This document shows positions 1-9,022 of a DNA stretch of 64,000 nt, piece after piece (the stretch's first letter is position 1; every line of letters starts with the position of its first letter). Source of the stretch: Marinobacter sp. 1-4A (GTDB lineage: Bacteria > Pseudomonadota > Gammaproteobacteria > Pseudomonadales > Oleiphilaceae). The stretch lies in assembly GCF_016597725.1 (NCBI RefSeq), contig NZ_VCGY01000002.1:1-64000 (forward strand). Direction: 5' to 3'. The position numbers and the translations under genes were made by a program. The notes beneath the pieces were generated by a model. It was given only the letters and a program-made list of their open reading frames with translations. It was not told the origin of the DNA and did not search any database.

Positions 1-89
1 TGAGCCAAAGTTACAATTTCAATGGCTACGATTGAGCTACCTTCGCATGATTTTGTATCTTTGCCCCAAACCTCTTCAACTTCCATCAT
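1..89 (-). CDS. Possible N-terminal part of a gene running off the left edge
   Basis: An open frame of 29 codons starts at a double ATG (positions 89 and 86) and runs off the window edge without a stop. The peptide is acidic and begins MMEVEEVWGKDTKSCEG. I see no strong ribosome binding site upstream. A frame of this length stays open by chance fairly often, so this is only a candidate. I do not recognise a family. Confidence 0.2.
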   Translation of the reverse strand, partial: MMEVEEVWGKDTKSCEGSSIVAIEIVTLA

Positions 90-221
90 ATAGACACCGT
101 GATTTCCCTATATTGCATAACAGTGGTTAGGTGGATGTAACTTTCACAGCACAAACGTGACCTCCACATTTCACTCAGCCTTTCCTAACCCAAACAAAAA
201 AATATTACTTATAACAATAAC

Positions 222-425
222 CTATAAACCTTCAAGCTTTCCAGATATGTAATCGCGTGACATCTTCATTATTGCATCACCACCGCCCCCTCCTTCGATG
301 ACGCAGCCGCATTGAACAGGCTCTAAGCAGCAACCATCACGCACGGCAAAGCGAGGCCCAACAGCGTAGAGGAGCAAATGCCAGTAGTTGCGAAGAGGGG
401 GCAGGATTAGTGCTGAAGAGATCAT
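222..425 (-). CDS. Possible small hypothetical protein (67 aa)
   Basis: This is a 67-residue frame of unknown function. Its ATG is preceded by AAGGA at a good distance of 9 bases, and a perfect 16-bp palindrome (461-476) lies about 35 bp upstream, where an operator would be expected. The peptide has a short hydrophobic start, two Cys-rich turns (DGCCLEPVQCGC) and a run of five glycines. The composition is unusual and I do not recognise a family. The RBS and palindrome argue for expression; the lack of a recognisable domain argues against. Confidence 0.3.
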   Translation of the reverse strand: MISSALILPPLRNYWHLLLYAVGPRFAVRDGCCLEPVQCGCVIEGGGGGDAIMKMSRDYISGKLEGL

Positions 426-460
426 AGGCCGTTGTCCTTAACCATCGGTGCGTCCATAAC

Positions 461-476
461 ATGTAGTTAACTACAT
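461..476. promoter_or_regulatory. Perfect 16-bp palindrome, possible operator
   Basis: ATGTAGTTAACTACAT is identical to its own reverse complement. It lies upstream of the small minus-strand ORF at 222-425, in a stretch without other genes. Length and symmetry fit a dimeric repressor operator of TetR or MarR type; the cognate regulator cannot be named from this window. Around it, 477-618 shows nothing else I can support. Confidence 0.4.
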
Positions 477-618
477 TAGCCCATCGTTAATCGACTTTCC
501 TTTGCCTTGTGCAAAACTTTGTCATTTTGAGTGGGTGGCAGAGAGCTGACACCCGTTTTGGTTGCGATCAGTGAGTCATTGCTGGGTAGCAAGGAGGGGA
601 TACGAAGGGGTGAATGCA

Positions 619-644
619 CAGCCCCGGGAAAGCACCCGGGGCTG
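619..644. terminator. Hairpin downstream of fba
   Basis: A perfect 10-bp GC-rich stem (CAGCCCCGGG with its complement) closes a 6-base loop, 14 bp beyond the fba stop. Neither side has a long T-run (TTTAAC on the plus side), so intrinsic termination may be weak. It is the natural end signal for the tkt-epd-pgk-fba gene group. Confidence 0.55.
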
Positions 645-657
645 TTTAACTAAAAAC

Positions 658-1722
658 TCACTTAACTTTCGGGTCTAGCTCACCAGAAGCATAACGCTCA
701 AACATACGATCCAAGCTAATCGGTTTGATCTTGCTTGCATTGCCAGCACATCCAAACGCTTCGTAACGAGCTACGCAGATGTCTGTCATGGCTACCATGG
801 TGGCCTGCAGGAATTTGCGCGGGTCGAATTCGGCCGGGTTTTGGGCTAGGAAGCGGCGCACTGCGCCGGTGCTGGCGAGGCGTAAGTCGGTGTCGATGTT
901 TACTTTGCGCACACCGTGTTTGATGCCTTCTACAATTTCCTCAACCGGTACGCCGTAGGTTTCGGGAATTTCGCCGCCGTATTCGTTGATAACCTTCAGC
1001 CACTCTTGGGGTACAGAGCTGGAGCCGTGCATAACCAGGTGGGTGTCTGGAATGCGTTTGTGGATGGCTTTGATCTGTTCGATGGCTAGGATGTCGCCCG
1101 TAGGTGGGCGGGTGAACTTGTAGGCACCGTGACTGGTGCCTATGGCGATGGCCAGTGCGTCTACGTGGGTCTTTTTCACGAAGTCGGCGGCTTCTTCTGG
1201 GTCGGTGAGCATTTGGCTCATGTCCAGAGTGCCTTCGGCGCCAATGCCGTCTTCTTCACCGGCTTGGCCGGTTTCCAGAGAGCCTAGGCAACCCAGCTCG
1301 CCTTCTACGGATACGCCACAGGCGTGGGCCATTTCTACGGTGCGGCGGGTTACGTCTACGTTGTAGTCGTAATCCATGGGCGTTTTGCCGTCTTCACCCA
1401 GTGACCCGTCCATCATTACCGAGCTGAAGCCCAGCTGGATGGAGCGCTGGCACACTGCGGGGCTGGTGCCGTGGTCCTGGTGCATGACCACCGGGATGTG
1501 TGGCCATTCTTCAATGGCCGCGAGGATCAGGTGGCGCAGGAAGGGGGCTCCGGCGTATTTACGAGCACCGGCAGAGGCTTGAACAATAACCGGGGAGTCG
1601 GTTTTGTCGGCGGCTTCCATGATGGCGCGCATCTGTTCCAGATTGTTTACGTTAAAGGCTGGCACACCGTAACCGTGCTCGGCGGCGTGATCCAGCATTT
1701 GCCGCAGCGAAATCAGGGCCAT
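658..1722 (-). CDS. fba: Class II fructose-bisphosphate aldolase
   Basis: This 354-residue enzyme reversibly cleaves fructose 1,6-bisphosphate into dihydroxyacetone phosphate and glyceraldehyde 3-phosphate in the cytoplasm. It begins [19 protein letters not shown], closely matching the class II aldolases of Pseudomonas as I remember them. Metal-site segments are visible: [28 protein letters not shown] and the phosphate-binding HGSSSVP. The ATG at 1722 is chosen over one 12 codons upstream because AAGGAG sits just before it and family members start there. It is the last gene of the tkt-epd-pgk-fba group; a long hairpin (1815-1904) separates it from pgk. Confidence 0.96.
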   Translation of the reverse strand: MALISLRQMLDHAAEHGYGVPAFNVNNLEQMRAIMEAADKTDSPVIVQASAGARKYAGAPFLRHLILAAIEEWPHIPVVMHQDHGTSPAVCQRSIQLGFSSVMMDGSLGEDGKTPMDYDYNVDVTRRTVEMAHACGVSVEGELGCLGSLETGQAGEEDGIGAEGTLDMSQMLTDPEEAADFVKKTHVDALAIAIGTSHGAYKFTRPPTGDILAIEQIKAIHKRIPDTHLVMHGSSSVPQEWLKVINEYGGEIPETYGVPVEEIVEGIKHGVRKVNIDTDLRLASTGAVRRFLAQNPAEFDPRKFLQATMVAMTDICVARYEAFGCAGNASKIKPISLDRMFERYASGELDPKVK

Positions 1723-1814
1723 TTGGTTGTCTCCTTGTTTAAATAACAGTTTGGGCAATCGTGATTAATTTTTTGGCGCAGGCTTCTGAAAATTGGAGCC
1801 TGCTGCGGCAGGTG

Positions 1815-1904
1815 TGGTGGCGCTTTTCGGGACACGCTGTAAATACTTCCTTGTACGCTTGACGGCAGCGTCCTTGCTGCCGACAGTCCCGGAAAGCGCC
1901 ACCA
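1815..1904. repeat. Long hairpin, shared-loop family copy A
   Basis: An 18-bp inverted repeat (1815-1832 with 1887-1904, one mismatch) encloses a 54-base loop between fba and pgk. The loop carries the core at 1834-1861 that recurs, with two differences from the 45365-45392 copy, at 41585-41612 and 45365-45392. The loop also has its own small hairpin (GGCAGC/GCTGCC). The arms share no sequence with the arms of the other copies. As it lies inside a same-strand gene group, it could also fold in the pgk-fba transcript. Confidence 0.8.
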
Positions 1905-1940
1905 AACCAGCCTTGCGAATCCAGATCTGGGTTGGCGCCT

Positions 1941-3101
1941 TTACGCGCCGCGCTCTTCCAGTACGGCTACCGCTGGCAGCACTTTGCCTTCCACAAACTC
2001 CAGAAAGGCGCCACCACCGGTGGAAATATACGAGATCTTGTCAGCTATGCCGTATTTGTCAACGGCAGCCACTGTGTCTCCGCCGCCAGCCAGTGAGAAG
2101 GCATCGCTTTCGGCGATGGCTTCAGCCAAAGTTTTGGTGCCGTTGCCAAACTGATCAAACTCGAATACGCCTACCGGGCCGTTCCATAGAATGGTTTTTG
2201 CGTTCTTGAGCAGCTCGGCGAATTGGCCTGCGGTTTCCGGGCCTACGTCTAGGATCATGTCGTCTGCTGTAACGTCGGATATGTTCCGTATGGTGGCTGT
2301 TGCGCTTTCAGCGAATTCGCCGGCAACCACTACGTCTACCGGCAGCGGGATGTTCACGCGGGAGGCGATGTCTCTGGCGGTTTCCAGCAACTCGTGCTCG
2401 CACAGGGATTTGCCCACGGGGTGGCCTGCTGCGGCCAAAAAGGTGTTGGCGATGCCGCCACCTACAATGATTTGGTCACACACTTTTTCAAGGGCGTTGA
2501 GTACGTCAAGTTTGGTAGAGACTTTGGCGCCGCCAACAATGGCTACAACCGGCTTGGCGGGGTTATCCAGCGCTTTGCCTAGTGCATCCAGTTCCGCCGC
2601 CAGCAAGGGACCAGCGCAAGCTTCTGGTGCAAAGCGGGCAACGCCGTGGGTAGAAGCTTGGGCGCGGTGGGCTGTTCCGAAGGCGTCCATCACGTAAACG
2701 TCGCACAGGGCCGCGTATTGCTTGGCCAGAGTTTCGTCGTCTTTCTTTTCGCCCTTGTTGAAGCGAACGTTTTCAAACAGCACTACTTCGCCGTCAGCTA
2801 CTTCAACGCCACCGAGGTAGTCTTTAATCAGGCGTACTTCCTGCCCCAAGGCTTGGGTGAGGTTGTCGGCTACGGGTTTGAGGGAGGCGGCTTCGTCATA
2901 CACGCCTTCTTCCGGGCGGCCCAGATGGGACATCAGCATGACTTTAGCACCCGCATCTCTTGCTGCCTTGATGGTGGGCAGGGAGGCGCGGATGCGAGCA
3001 TCGCTGGAAACCGCGCCGTTTTTGACGGGTACGTTAAGGTCTTCGCGGATCAGAACCCGCTTGCCAGCGAGGTTCAGGTCGGTCATTTTTTTGATGGCCA
3101 T
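1941..3101 (-). CDS. pgk: Phosphoglycerate kinase
   Basis: This 386-residue cytoplasmic enzyme transfers phosphate between 1,3-bisphosphoglycerate and ADP, the first ATP-forming step of lower glycolysis and reversible in gluconeogenesis. Typical segments are the N-terminal substrate region ([20 protein letters not shown]), the hinge [21 protein letters not shown], and the C-terminal nucleotide segment [13 protein letters not shown] with TGGGAFLEF. Length is normal for the proteobacterial enzyme. It follows epd by 38 bp on the same strand. The start at 3101 has only a weak Shine-Dalgarno; an ATG five codons in has none. Confidence 0.97.
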   Translation of the reverse strand: MAIKKMTDLNLAGKRVLIREDLNVPVKNGAVSSDARIRASLPTIKAARDAGAKVMLMSHLGRPEEGVYDEAASLKPVADNLTQALGQEVRLIKDYLGGVEVADGEVVLFENVRFNKGEKKDDETLAKQYAALCDVYVMDAFGTAHRAQASTHGVARFAPEACAGPLLAAELDALGKALDNPAKPVVAIVGGAKVSTKLDVLNALEKVCDQIIVGGGIANTFLAAAGHPVGKSLCEHELLETARDIASRVNIPLPVDVVVAGEFAESATATIRNISDVTADDMILDVGPETAGQFAELLKNAKTILWNGPVGVFEFDQFGNGTKTLAEAIAESDAFSLAGGGDTVAAVDKYGIADKISYISTGGGAFLEFVEGKVLPAVAVLEERGA

Positions 3102-3139
3102 GATCTGGGTTCCGTTAATTCAATTAATTGGCAAAGAGT

Positions 3140-4168
3140 TTAGGTACGCGACAGCCAACTTTGGCTTACATCCAGCATGCGGCTGGCAAATCCCCATTCG
3201 TTATCAAACCAGCACAGTACTTTCACCATGGTACCCCGGGTGACTCGGGTTTGGCCGCCGTCTACTACGCCGGAGTGGGAGTCGTGGTTGAAGTCTGAGC
3301 TGGCCAGCAGTTCGTCGGTGTAGCCGAGTATGCCTTTTAACTGGCCGCTTGCAGCTTCTTTCAATACGCGGTTTACCGAGGGCACGTCGGTGGCCTCTCG
3401 AACGTTAAACACCATGTCGATGGCGGATACGTTCATGGTGGGTACGCGTAGGGCTACCGAGCTGAAGCGCCCTTCCATGTGCGGGAGCAGCCGTTCAACG
3501 CCCCGCGCCAAACCTGTATCCACAGGCACTATGTTGTGGAGCGCGCTACGCGTGAGGCGCAGATCTTGATGGTGGTAGGCGTCGATCACCGGCTGGTCGT
3601 TCATGGCGGCGTGAATGGTGGTGGTGCTGCCCTGCTCCACACCAAACGCCTTATCCAATACAGTAATCACCGGTACTAGGCAATTAGTGGTACAGGAACC
3701 TGCCGCCACTATACGATCAGTTTCCGAAATGTCTGCATCGTTGATGCCAAAGACAACGGTGCGATCTACATCGGATTCGGCGGGCTGGGAAAACAGTAAG
3801 CGTTTCGCGCCCGCTTGCAGGTGCAACTCGGCCGTAGCTCGGTCTGAATAAGCGCCCGAACATTCCAGCACCAGATCAATATCCAGCTCACTCCACGGCA
3901 ACTCTGCCGGGTCGGAATGCCGGAGCACGCGAATGGCATCGCCATTAATGATCAGGTCCTGCCCTTGCACCGCAATACTTCCGGAGAACCGGCCATGGGT
4001 GGAATCGTACCGGGTTAGGTGCGCAATGGTGTCGATATCAGAAAGCTCGTTAATCGCGACCACCTGCAGGTGATCGCGAAAACCGTTTTCGTATAGGGCA
4101 CGCAACACGCACTGGCCAATACGGCCATACCCGTTGATCGCAATACGAAAGGGCACGGAGTCTGTCAT
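3140..4168 (-). CDS. epd: Erythrose-4-phosphate dehydrogenase (GapA paralogue)
   Basis: The 342-residue protein belongs to the glyceraldehyde-3-phosphate dehydrogenase superfamily. The Rossmann start is INGYGRIGQCVLRALYENG, and the catalytic cysteine lies in GSCTTNC. The segments NELSDIDTIAHLTRYDSTHGRF and PVIDAYHHQDLRLTRSA, and its place between tkt and pgk, match Epd rather than glycolytic GapA as I recall those families. Epd oxidises erythrose 4-phosphate to 4-phosphoerythronate for pyridoxal phosphate synthesis. Its ATG overlaps the transketolase stop (TAATG), implying translational coupling. A GAPDH activity in addition cannot be excluded. Confidence 0.87.
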   Translation of the reverse strand: MTDSVPFRIAINGYGRIGQCVLRALYENGFRDHLQVVAINELSDIDTIAHLTRYDSTHGRFSGSIAVQGQDLIINGDAIRVLRHSDPAELPWSELDIDLVLECSGAYSDRATAELHLQAGAKRLLFSQPAESDVDRTVVFGINDADISETDRIVAAGSCTTNCLVPVITVLDKAFGVEQGSTTTIHAAMNDQPVIDAYHHQDLRLTRSALHNIVPVDTGLARGVERLLPHMEGRFSSVALRVPTMNVSAIDMVFNVREATDVPSVNRVLKEAASGQLKGILGYTDELLASSDFNHDSHSGVVDGGQTRVTRGTMVKVLCWFDNEWGFASRMLDVSQSWLSRT

Positions 4169-6168
4169 TAGGCGTCCAGCAGTTCCGAGGCCACTTCCAG
4201 AATGTTTTCCACGGTAAAGCCGAACTCTTTGAACAACTCGCCAGCAGGTGCAGACTCACCAAAAGTAGTCATGCCCACAACGCGACCGTTCAGGCCCACA
4301 TACTTGTACCAGTAGTCAGCAATGGCCGCTTCAATGGCAATGCGGTTGGTGACTTCGATTGGCAATACCTGTTGCTTGTATTCAGCGCTCTGGGCATCGA
4401 ATACGTCGGTGGAGGGCATGGAAACAACGCGCACTTTCTTGCCCTGCTCTCGCAGTTTGGCAGCGGTGTCTTGCGCTAAACCAACTTCCGAACCGGTGGC
4501 AATCAGAATGAGATCTGGCTCACCTTCGCTGTCTGTCAGCACGTAGCCGCCTTTCGCCACATCTGCCAATTGCTGTGCATCACGCGCCTGCCCGGGCAAG
4601 CCCTGACGGGAGAAGATCAAAGCCGTTGGGCCATCTGTGCGCTCGATAGCAGATTTCCAAGCCACGGCGGATTCTACCGCGTCGGCCGGGCGCCAGGTGC
4701 TCATGTTTGGCGTAGTACGCAGGCTTGCAAGCTGCTCGATGGGCTGGTGAGTTGGGCCGTCTTCGCCCAAGCCAATAGAATCGTGGGTGAATACGTAGAT
4801 GGAACGCTGCTTCATCAGTGCAGCCATGCGCACGGCGTTGCGGCAGTATTCCATAAAGATTAGGAAGGTCGCGCCATAGGGTACGAAACCACCGTGCAAG
4901 GCGACGCCGTTCATGATGGCGGCCATACCGAACTCGCGCACTCCGTAATAGATGTAGTTGCCGCTGGCGTCTTCTTTAGTGACACCTTTTGAGCCGCTCC
5001 AAATAGTTAGGTTAGAGCCAGCCAAATCTGCAGAACCGCCCAGCAATTCTGGCAGCAATGGGCCGTAAGCGTTCAGGGTGTTCTGGGAAGCCTTGCGGCT
5101 CGCAACGGTCTCGCTCTTATCCTGGCATTCCTGAATGTAAGCCTGAGCTTTTTCAGAGAAGTCGGCTGGCAGTTCGCCCGCCATACGGCGCTTCAGTTCA
5201 GCCGCCAGCTCTGGCTCAGCTTTTTCATAGGCTGCGAAGGTTTCATTCCAATCGCTTTCTGCCTTGGCGCCTTTTTCTTTGGCGTCCCAAGCGGCGTAAA
5301 TGTCGGCTGGAACTTCAAACGGGCCATGCGCCCAACCCAGCGCTTCGCGGGTCAGTGCAATTTCGTCGTCACCCAGAGGCGCGCCGTGGGAAGATTCGCT
5401 GCCCTGCTTGTTGGGAGAACCGAAACCGATAACTGTTTTGCAGCAGATGAGTGTGGGCTGATCGGTGTTGGCACGCGCCTGCTCAACCGCATCACGCACT
5501 GCATCGCCATCGTGACCATCTACATCCGGGATGACCTGCCAGCCGTAGGACTCAAAACGCTGCGGCGTGTTATCGGTAAACCAGCCTTCAATCTTTCCAT
5601 CGATGGAAATGCCGTTGTCGTCGTAGAACATAATCAGCTTACCAAGGCCCAGAGTGCCGGCAAGTGACGATACCTCGTGGGAGATGCCTTCCATCAGGCA
5701 GCCATCGCCGAGGAAGGCATAGGTGTAGTGATCAACAACATTATGGCCCGGGCGATTAAACTGCGCCGCCAGTGTTTTCTCTGCAAGCGCAAAGCCCACT
5801 GCGTTGGCAATACCCTGCCCCAGCGGGCCTGTGGTGGTTTCAACACCCGGGGTGTAGCCGTATTCAGGGTGGCCCGGAGTTTTTGAATGCAGTTGCCGGA
5901 AGTTCTTGATGTCGTCAATAGAAACGTCGTAACCGCTCAGGTGCAGCAAGGAATACTGCAGCATGGAGCCATGGCCGTTGGAAAGCACAAAACGGTCGCG
6001 ATTGGCCCACTGCGGGTTCGCTGGGTTGTGGCTTAGGTAATCGTTCCACAGCACCTCGGCGATATCCGCCATGCCCATGGGCGCACCCGGGTGGCCGGAT
6101 TTGGCTTTCTGAACCGCATCCATGCTCAGCGCGCGAATGGCGTTGGCGAGATCTTTACGAGAGGGCAT
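4168..6168 (-). CDS. tkt: Transketolase
   Basis: This 666-residue thiamine-diphosphate enzyme moves two-carbon units between sugar phosphates in the non-oxidative pentose phosphate pathway and yields the erythrose 4-phosphate used by Epd next door. The N-terminal domain shows [29 protein letters not shown] and the cofactor motif GDGCLMEG...DDNG. The pyrimidine domain has [13 protein letters not shown] and [20 protein letters not shown]. The length is standard. It heads the minus-strand group and is transcribed away from sahR across a 257-bp intergenic region. Confidence 0.97.
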   Translation of the reverse strand: MPSRKDLANAIRALSMDAVQKAKSGHPGAPMGMADIAEVLWNDYLSHNPANPQWANRDRFVLSNGHGSMLQYSLLHLSGYDVSIDDIKNFRQLHSKTPGHPEYGYTPGVETTTGPLGQGIANAVGFALAEKTLAAQFNRPGHNVVDHYTYAFLGDGCLMEGISHEVSSLAGTLGLGKLIMFYDDNGISIDGKIEGWFTDNTPQRFESYGWQVIPDVDGHDGDAVRDAVEQARANTDQPTLICCKTVIGFGSPNKQGSESSHGAPLGDDEIALTREALGWAHGPFEVPADIYAAWDAKEKGAKAESDWNETFAAYEKAEPELAAELKRRMAGELPADFSEKAQAYIQECQDKSETVASRKASQNTLNAYGPLLPELLGGSADLAGSNLTIWSGSKGVTKEDASGNYIYYGVREFGMAAIMNGVALHGGFVPYGATFLIFMEYCRNAVRMAALMKQRSIYVFTHDSIGLGEDGPTHQPIEQLASLRTTPNMSTWRPADAVESAVAWKSAIERTDGPTALIFSRQGLPGQARDAQQLADVAKGGYVLTDSEGEPDLILIATGSEVGLAQDTAAKLREQGKKVRVVSMPSTDVFDAQSAEYKQQVLPIEVTNRIAIEAAIADYWYKYVGLNGRVVGMTTFGESAPAGELFKEFGFTVENILEVASELLDA

Positions 6169-6363
6169 TGACGTTTCTCCACTGTTTTTTCAAGGAAATA
6201 GGGTGCAATCCAGAGCTTTTTACAGGGCGATAAAAAGCTGCTCAAAAATAAGGCGCGTATTTTCGCCGATTAGGGTGTGCCTGGGCAAATCGACGTGCCG
6301 CTTCTGTGTAAATATTCACGATGAGATTGCCGAAAGAGACTGATTTCAAAGAATGATAAATCT

Positions 6364-6383
6364 ATATCAAAAAACTTTGATAT
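6364..6383. promoter_or_regulatory. SahR operator, copy 1 (upstream of sahR)
   Basis: ATATCAAAAAACTTTGATAT is an 8-bp inverted repeat around a 4-base spacer. The identical 20 bases recur at 7485-7504 before metK. Position 42 bp ahead of the sahR start suggests autoregulation. The assignment to SahR rests on its presence at both promoters of the SAM-cycle gene group. Confidence 0.8.
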
Positions 6384-6425
6384 GCCTATTGATTGAGCAC
6401 TCCAACCCACATACACTCCGCAACC

Positions 6426-7430
6426 ATGACAACTTTAAATGCACACGTTAACCAAATTTCCTCCGTGGACGTACTTGCCCCCATCTACAAGGCAAGCGGC
6501 GACCCATTGCGGCTGGAAGTGTTGCGTGTGCTGCGTCGCGATACCTTTGGCGTGCTGGAATTGAGCCAGTTATTCGATATGCGCCAGTCTGGCATGAGCC
6601 ACCATCTAAAAGTGATGCATAAGGCAGGTCTGGTGGAGCCACAGCGTGAAGGTAACGCCATTTTTTACCGTCGCCCGCTACATTTGGACAACGAAAAGCC
6701 AACAGATCTGACCATTCGCCAGATTTTTGAAGCAGTAGACAGCGCGCCCCTACCAGCGCACTTACAAGACAAGATTGAAGCCATCCGCAATCAACGGGCC
6801 GACCAGTCACAGGCGTTTTTCTCCCGGCACTCAGAGCAGTTCCGGGAACAGCAAGAGTTGATTGCTGCCTTTGACCTGTACGCCGCACCTGTAGCGGACA
6901 TGATTCGCAAGCGTACGCGAAAAACCTTGTGGCAAACGGCACTGGAAATCGGCCCTGGTGAAGGCGGTTTTCTACCGGTATTGTCCGAACTCTGCGAACA
7001 CGTTGTCGCGCTGGACAACAGCCGCGACATGCTCGCCAAGGCAACGCGCACCTGCATTGACGAGCGCCTAAACAACATCGATTTGATCGAAGGTGTAACC
7101 GACACCCTGCTGGCCCGGGGCGATGCATTTGATCTGGTGGTCGCCAACATGGTGCTGCACCACGTACCCAGCCCGGCCGACATCTTTCTCGATGCCGCCG
7201 CGCTGATGAACAACGGTGGCTGCCTGATGGTCAGCGACCTGTGCAGGCACGATCAAAACTGGGCGAAAGAGAATTGCGGCGATTTATGGCTTGGCTTCGA
7301 GCCGGAAGAACTCACCGCTTGGGCCGCAGCGGCAGGCTTAAAAGCTGGCGAACAGCTGTTTATCGGATTGCGGAATGGTTTCCAGATTCAGGTGAGAGAG
7401 TTCTGGAAAACCCAACTGCCGCTGAGATAG
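6426..7430 (+). CDS. sahR: SahR-type regulator: ArsR DNA-binding domain fused to a methyltransferase-like domain
   Basis: The protein is 334 residues from the ATG at 6426; a TTG 11 codons upstream would overrun the space next to the operator and has no better RBS. The N-terminal ~85 residues form an ArsR winged helix (DPLRLEVLRVLRRDTFGVLELSQLF, MSHHLKVMHKAGLVE). From about residue 130 a Rossmann methyltransferase domain follows, with motif I LEIGPGEGGFLPVL near residue 173 and an acidic VALDNS. This architecture matches the SahR regulators described for proteobacteria, which derepress methionine/SAM-cycle genes in response to S-adenosylhomocysteine. The downstream metK-ahcY-metF genes and the two identical operators support that role. 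Whether it methylates anything is unknown. Confidence 0.85.
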   Translation: MTTLNAHVNQISSVDVLAPIYKASGDPLRLEVLRVLRRDTFGVLELSQLFDMRQSGMSHHLKVMHKAGLVEPQREGNAIFYRRPLHLDNEKPTDLTIRQIFEAVDSAPLPAHLQDKIEAIRNQRADQSQAFFSRHSEQFREQQELIAAFDLYAAPVADMIRKRTRKTLWQTALEIGPGEGGFLPVLSELCEHVVALDNSRDMLAKATRTCIDERLNNIDLIEGVTDTLLARGDAFDLVVANMVLHHVPSPADIFLDAAALMNNGGCLMVSDLCRHDQNWAKENCGDLWLGFEPEELTAWAAAAGLKAGEQLFIGLRNGFQIQVREFWKTQLPLR

Positions 7431-7461
7431 CCAATCTCTCATTTTATTTTCATTAAACCCA

Positions 7462-7489
7462 GATATTCCGGGCCTTCACAAGGAATATC
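7462..7489. repeat. Inverted repeat overlapping the metK operator
   Basis: GATATTCC and GGAATATC form an 8-bp inverted repeat with a 12-base loop, 31 bp after the sahR stop. Its right arm overlaps the left arm of the SahR operator at 7485. It could be a weak terminator for sahR (no T-run) or an extra half-site for the regulator. Confidence 0.3.
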
Positions 7490-7504
7490 AAAAAACTTTG
7501 ATAT
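7485..7504. promoter_or_regulatory. SahR operator, copy 2 (upstream of metK)
   Basis: The sequence is identical over all 20 bases to the copy at 6364-6383, although the surrounding bases differ. It sits 114 bp ahead of metK. The TTGA at its right edge is followed by TTGACG and an AT-rich stretch that could provide promoter elements, so bound repressor would block metK transcription. Confidence 0.8.
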
Positions 7505-7508
7505 TGAC

Positions 7509-7526
7509 GTAGGTATAAATACCTAC
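7509..7526. promoter_or_regulatory. Perfect 18-bp palindrome in the metK promoter
   Basis: GTAGGTATAAATACCTAC has two perfect 8-bp arms around AA. It begins 4 bp after the SahR operator and has no equivalent at the sahR promoter. It is not a MetJ box (AGACGTCT repeats). It may be a second operator or a short hairpin at the 5' end of the metK transcript. Confidence 0.45.
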
Positions 7527-7618
7527 ACACACTAAAACTGAAACAGATAATTACGTCGGCACTGCAGCATCACTCAGCCACCGGCAAGATTTCGAAACGC
7601 TCAAAGAGGAGCAAACCT

Positions 7619-8809
7619 ATGTCTGACTACAGCATCTTCACCTCCGAATCGGTCTCCGAAGGCCACCCGGACAAACTCGCCGACCAAATCTCCGATGCGG
7701 TTCTGGATTCTATCCTTATAGAAGATCCCCATGCCCGCGTAGCTTGCGAGACCATGGTAAAAACCGGCGTTGCCATCGTAGGCGGTGAAATCACCACCAG
7801 CGCCTGGGTAGACTTGGAAGATCTGGTTCGCGGCGTAATCAAAGACATTGGCTACACCTCCTCAGACGTAGGCTTCGACGCAGACACCTGCGGCATCATC
7901 AACATCATCGGCAAACAGTCCGTCGACATCGCCCAAGGCGTCGACCGCCAAAAGCCGGAAGATCAGGGCGCGGGCGACCAAGGCCTAATGTTCGGCTACG
8001 CCAGCAACGAAACCGAAGTACTGATGCCTGCTCCGATCACCTTCGCCCACCGCTTGGTAGAGCGCCAGGCCGAAGCCCGCAAAAACGGCGTACTGCCTTG
8101 GCTGCGCCCGGATGCAAAGAGCCAGGTAACTTGCCGCTACGAAAACGGCAAAGTTGTGGGAATCGACGCTGTTGTACTCTCAACCCAGCACGACCCCGAC
8201 GTTACCCAAGAAGACCTGAAAGAAGCCGTCATGGAACTGGTTGTGAAAAACGTACTGCCACCTGAATTGCTACACAAAGGCACCCAGTACCACATCAACC
8301 CCACCGGCAAATTCGTTATCGGCGGCCCAGTTGGCGACTGCGGCCTGACTGGCCGTAAAATCATCGTAGACACCTACGGCGGCATGGCCCGCCACGGCGG
8401 CGGCGCCTTCTCCGGCAAAGACCCCTCAAAAGTCGACCGTTCTGCCGCCTACGCTGGCCGCTACGTTGCCAAAAACATCGTTGCTGCCGGATTGGCTGAC
8501 AAGTGCGAGATTCAGGTGTCCTACGCCATCGGCGTGGCCCAACCAACCTCCATCTCCGTAAACACCTTCGGCACCGGCAAAATCGGCGACGACAAAATCA
8601 TCGAACTGGTACGCCAGAACTTCGACCTGCGCCCTTACGCCATCACCAACATGCTCGACTTGCTCCACCCCATGTACCGGGCCACAGCAGCCTACGGCCA
8701 CTTCGGCCGCGAGCCGGAAGAAGTGACCGTTGCTGGCAAAACGTTCACCACCTTCCCCTGGGAAAAAACCGACCGCGCAGCTGCTCTTAAAGACGCTGCT
8801 GGTATCTAA
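7619..8809 (+). CDS. metK: S-adenosylmethionine synthase
   Basis: This 396-residue cytoplasmic enzyme makes S-adenosylmethionine from methionine and ATP. Signature stretches are [18 protein letters not shown] at the N-terminus, the flexible-loop region [14 protein letters not shown], and [19 protein letters not shown]. An AGAGGAG ribosome binding site sits 7 bases before the ATG. It is the first enzyme gene of the SahR-controlled set, under the operator at 7485-7504, and is followed by ahcY and metF on the same strand. Confidence 0.98.
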   Translation: MSDYSIFTSESVSEGHPDKLADQISDAVLDSILIEDPHARVACETMVKTGVAIVGGEITTSAWVDLEDLVRGVIKDIGYTSSDVGFDADTCGIINIIGKQSVDIAQGVDRQKPEDQGAGDQGLMFGYASNETEVLMPAPITFAHRLVERQAEARKNGVLPWLRPDAKSQVTCRYENGKVVGIDAVVLSTQHDPDVTQEDLKEAVMELVVKNVLPPELLHKGTQYHINPTGKFVIGGPVGDCGLTGRKIIVDTYGGMARHGGGAFSGKDPSKVDRSAAYAGRYVAKNIVAAGLADKCEIQVSYAIGVAQPTSISVNTFGTGKIGDDKIIELVRQNFDLRPYAITNMLDLLHPMYRATAAYGHFGREPEEVTVAGKTFTTFPWEKTDRAAALKDAAGI

Positions 8810-8817
8810 CGGATTTG

Positions 8818-8845
8818 TTGGCGTATTCAAGATCGCATACGCCAA
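8818..8845. repeat. Small hairpin just after metK
   Basis: TTGGCGTAT and ATACGCCAA form a 9-bp stem with a 10-base loop, starting 9 bp after the metK stop. There is no T-run, so it may protect the metK 3' end rather than terminate. It is directly followed by a much longer hairpin (8857-8962). Confidence 0.45.
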
Positions 8846-8856
8846 AGCATGATCAA

Positions 8857-8962
8857 GGGGATGAAGCCAAGCCTCCGTGGAATGTCGTAGGCCAAGAACG
8901 GCCGGAGACAAGCGCACAGGGAAGTGCTCGTAGCGGTTCCACGGAGGCTTGGCTTCATCCCC
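8857..8962. repeat. Long hairpin between metK and ahcY (copy D)
   Basis: Two perfect 26-bp arms (8857-8882 and 8937-8962) enclose a 54-base loop. The loop sequence differs from the loop shared by the hairpins at 1815, 41558 and 45326, but the architecture is the same. It lies 60 bp before ahcY, so a metK-ahcY transcript would carry a very stable structure. Confidence 0.8.
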
Positions 8963-9022
8963 GGAATTCTCGATTTGAACGGCCAACTTTACAGGCCAAA
9001 CTGACTATACCGGAGCACACCA

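Noticed and set aside
1793..2209. Plus-strand frame over hairpin copy A and the end of pgk
   Set aside because: It arises from the repeat and the antisense of pgk, and has no conserved features.
8810..9022. SAH or SAM riboswitch before ahcY
   Set aside because: The interval is taken up by two simple hairpins and shows no recognisable riboswitch core; control seems to be by SahR.
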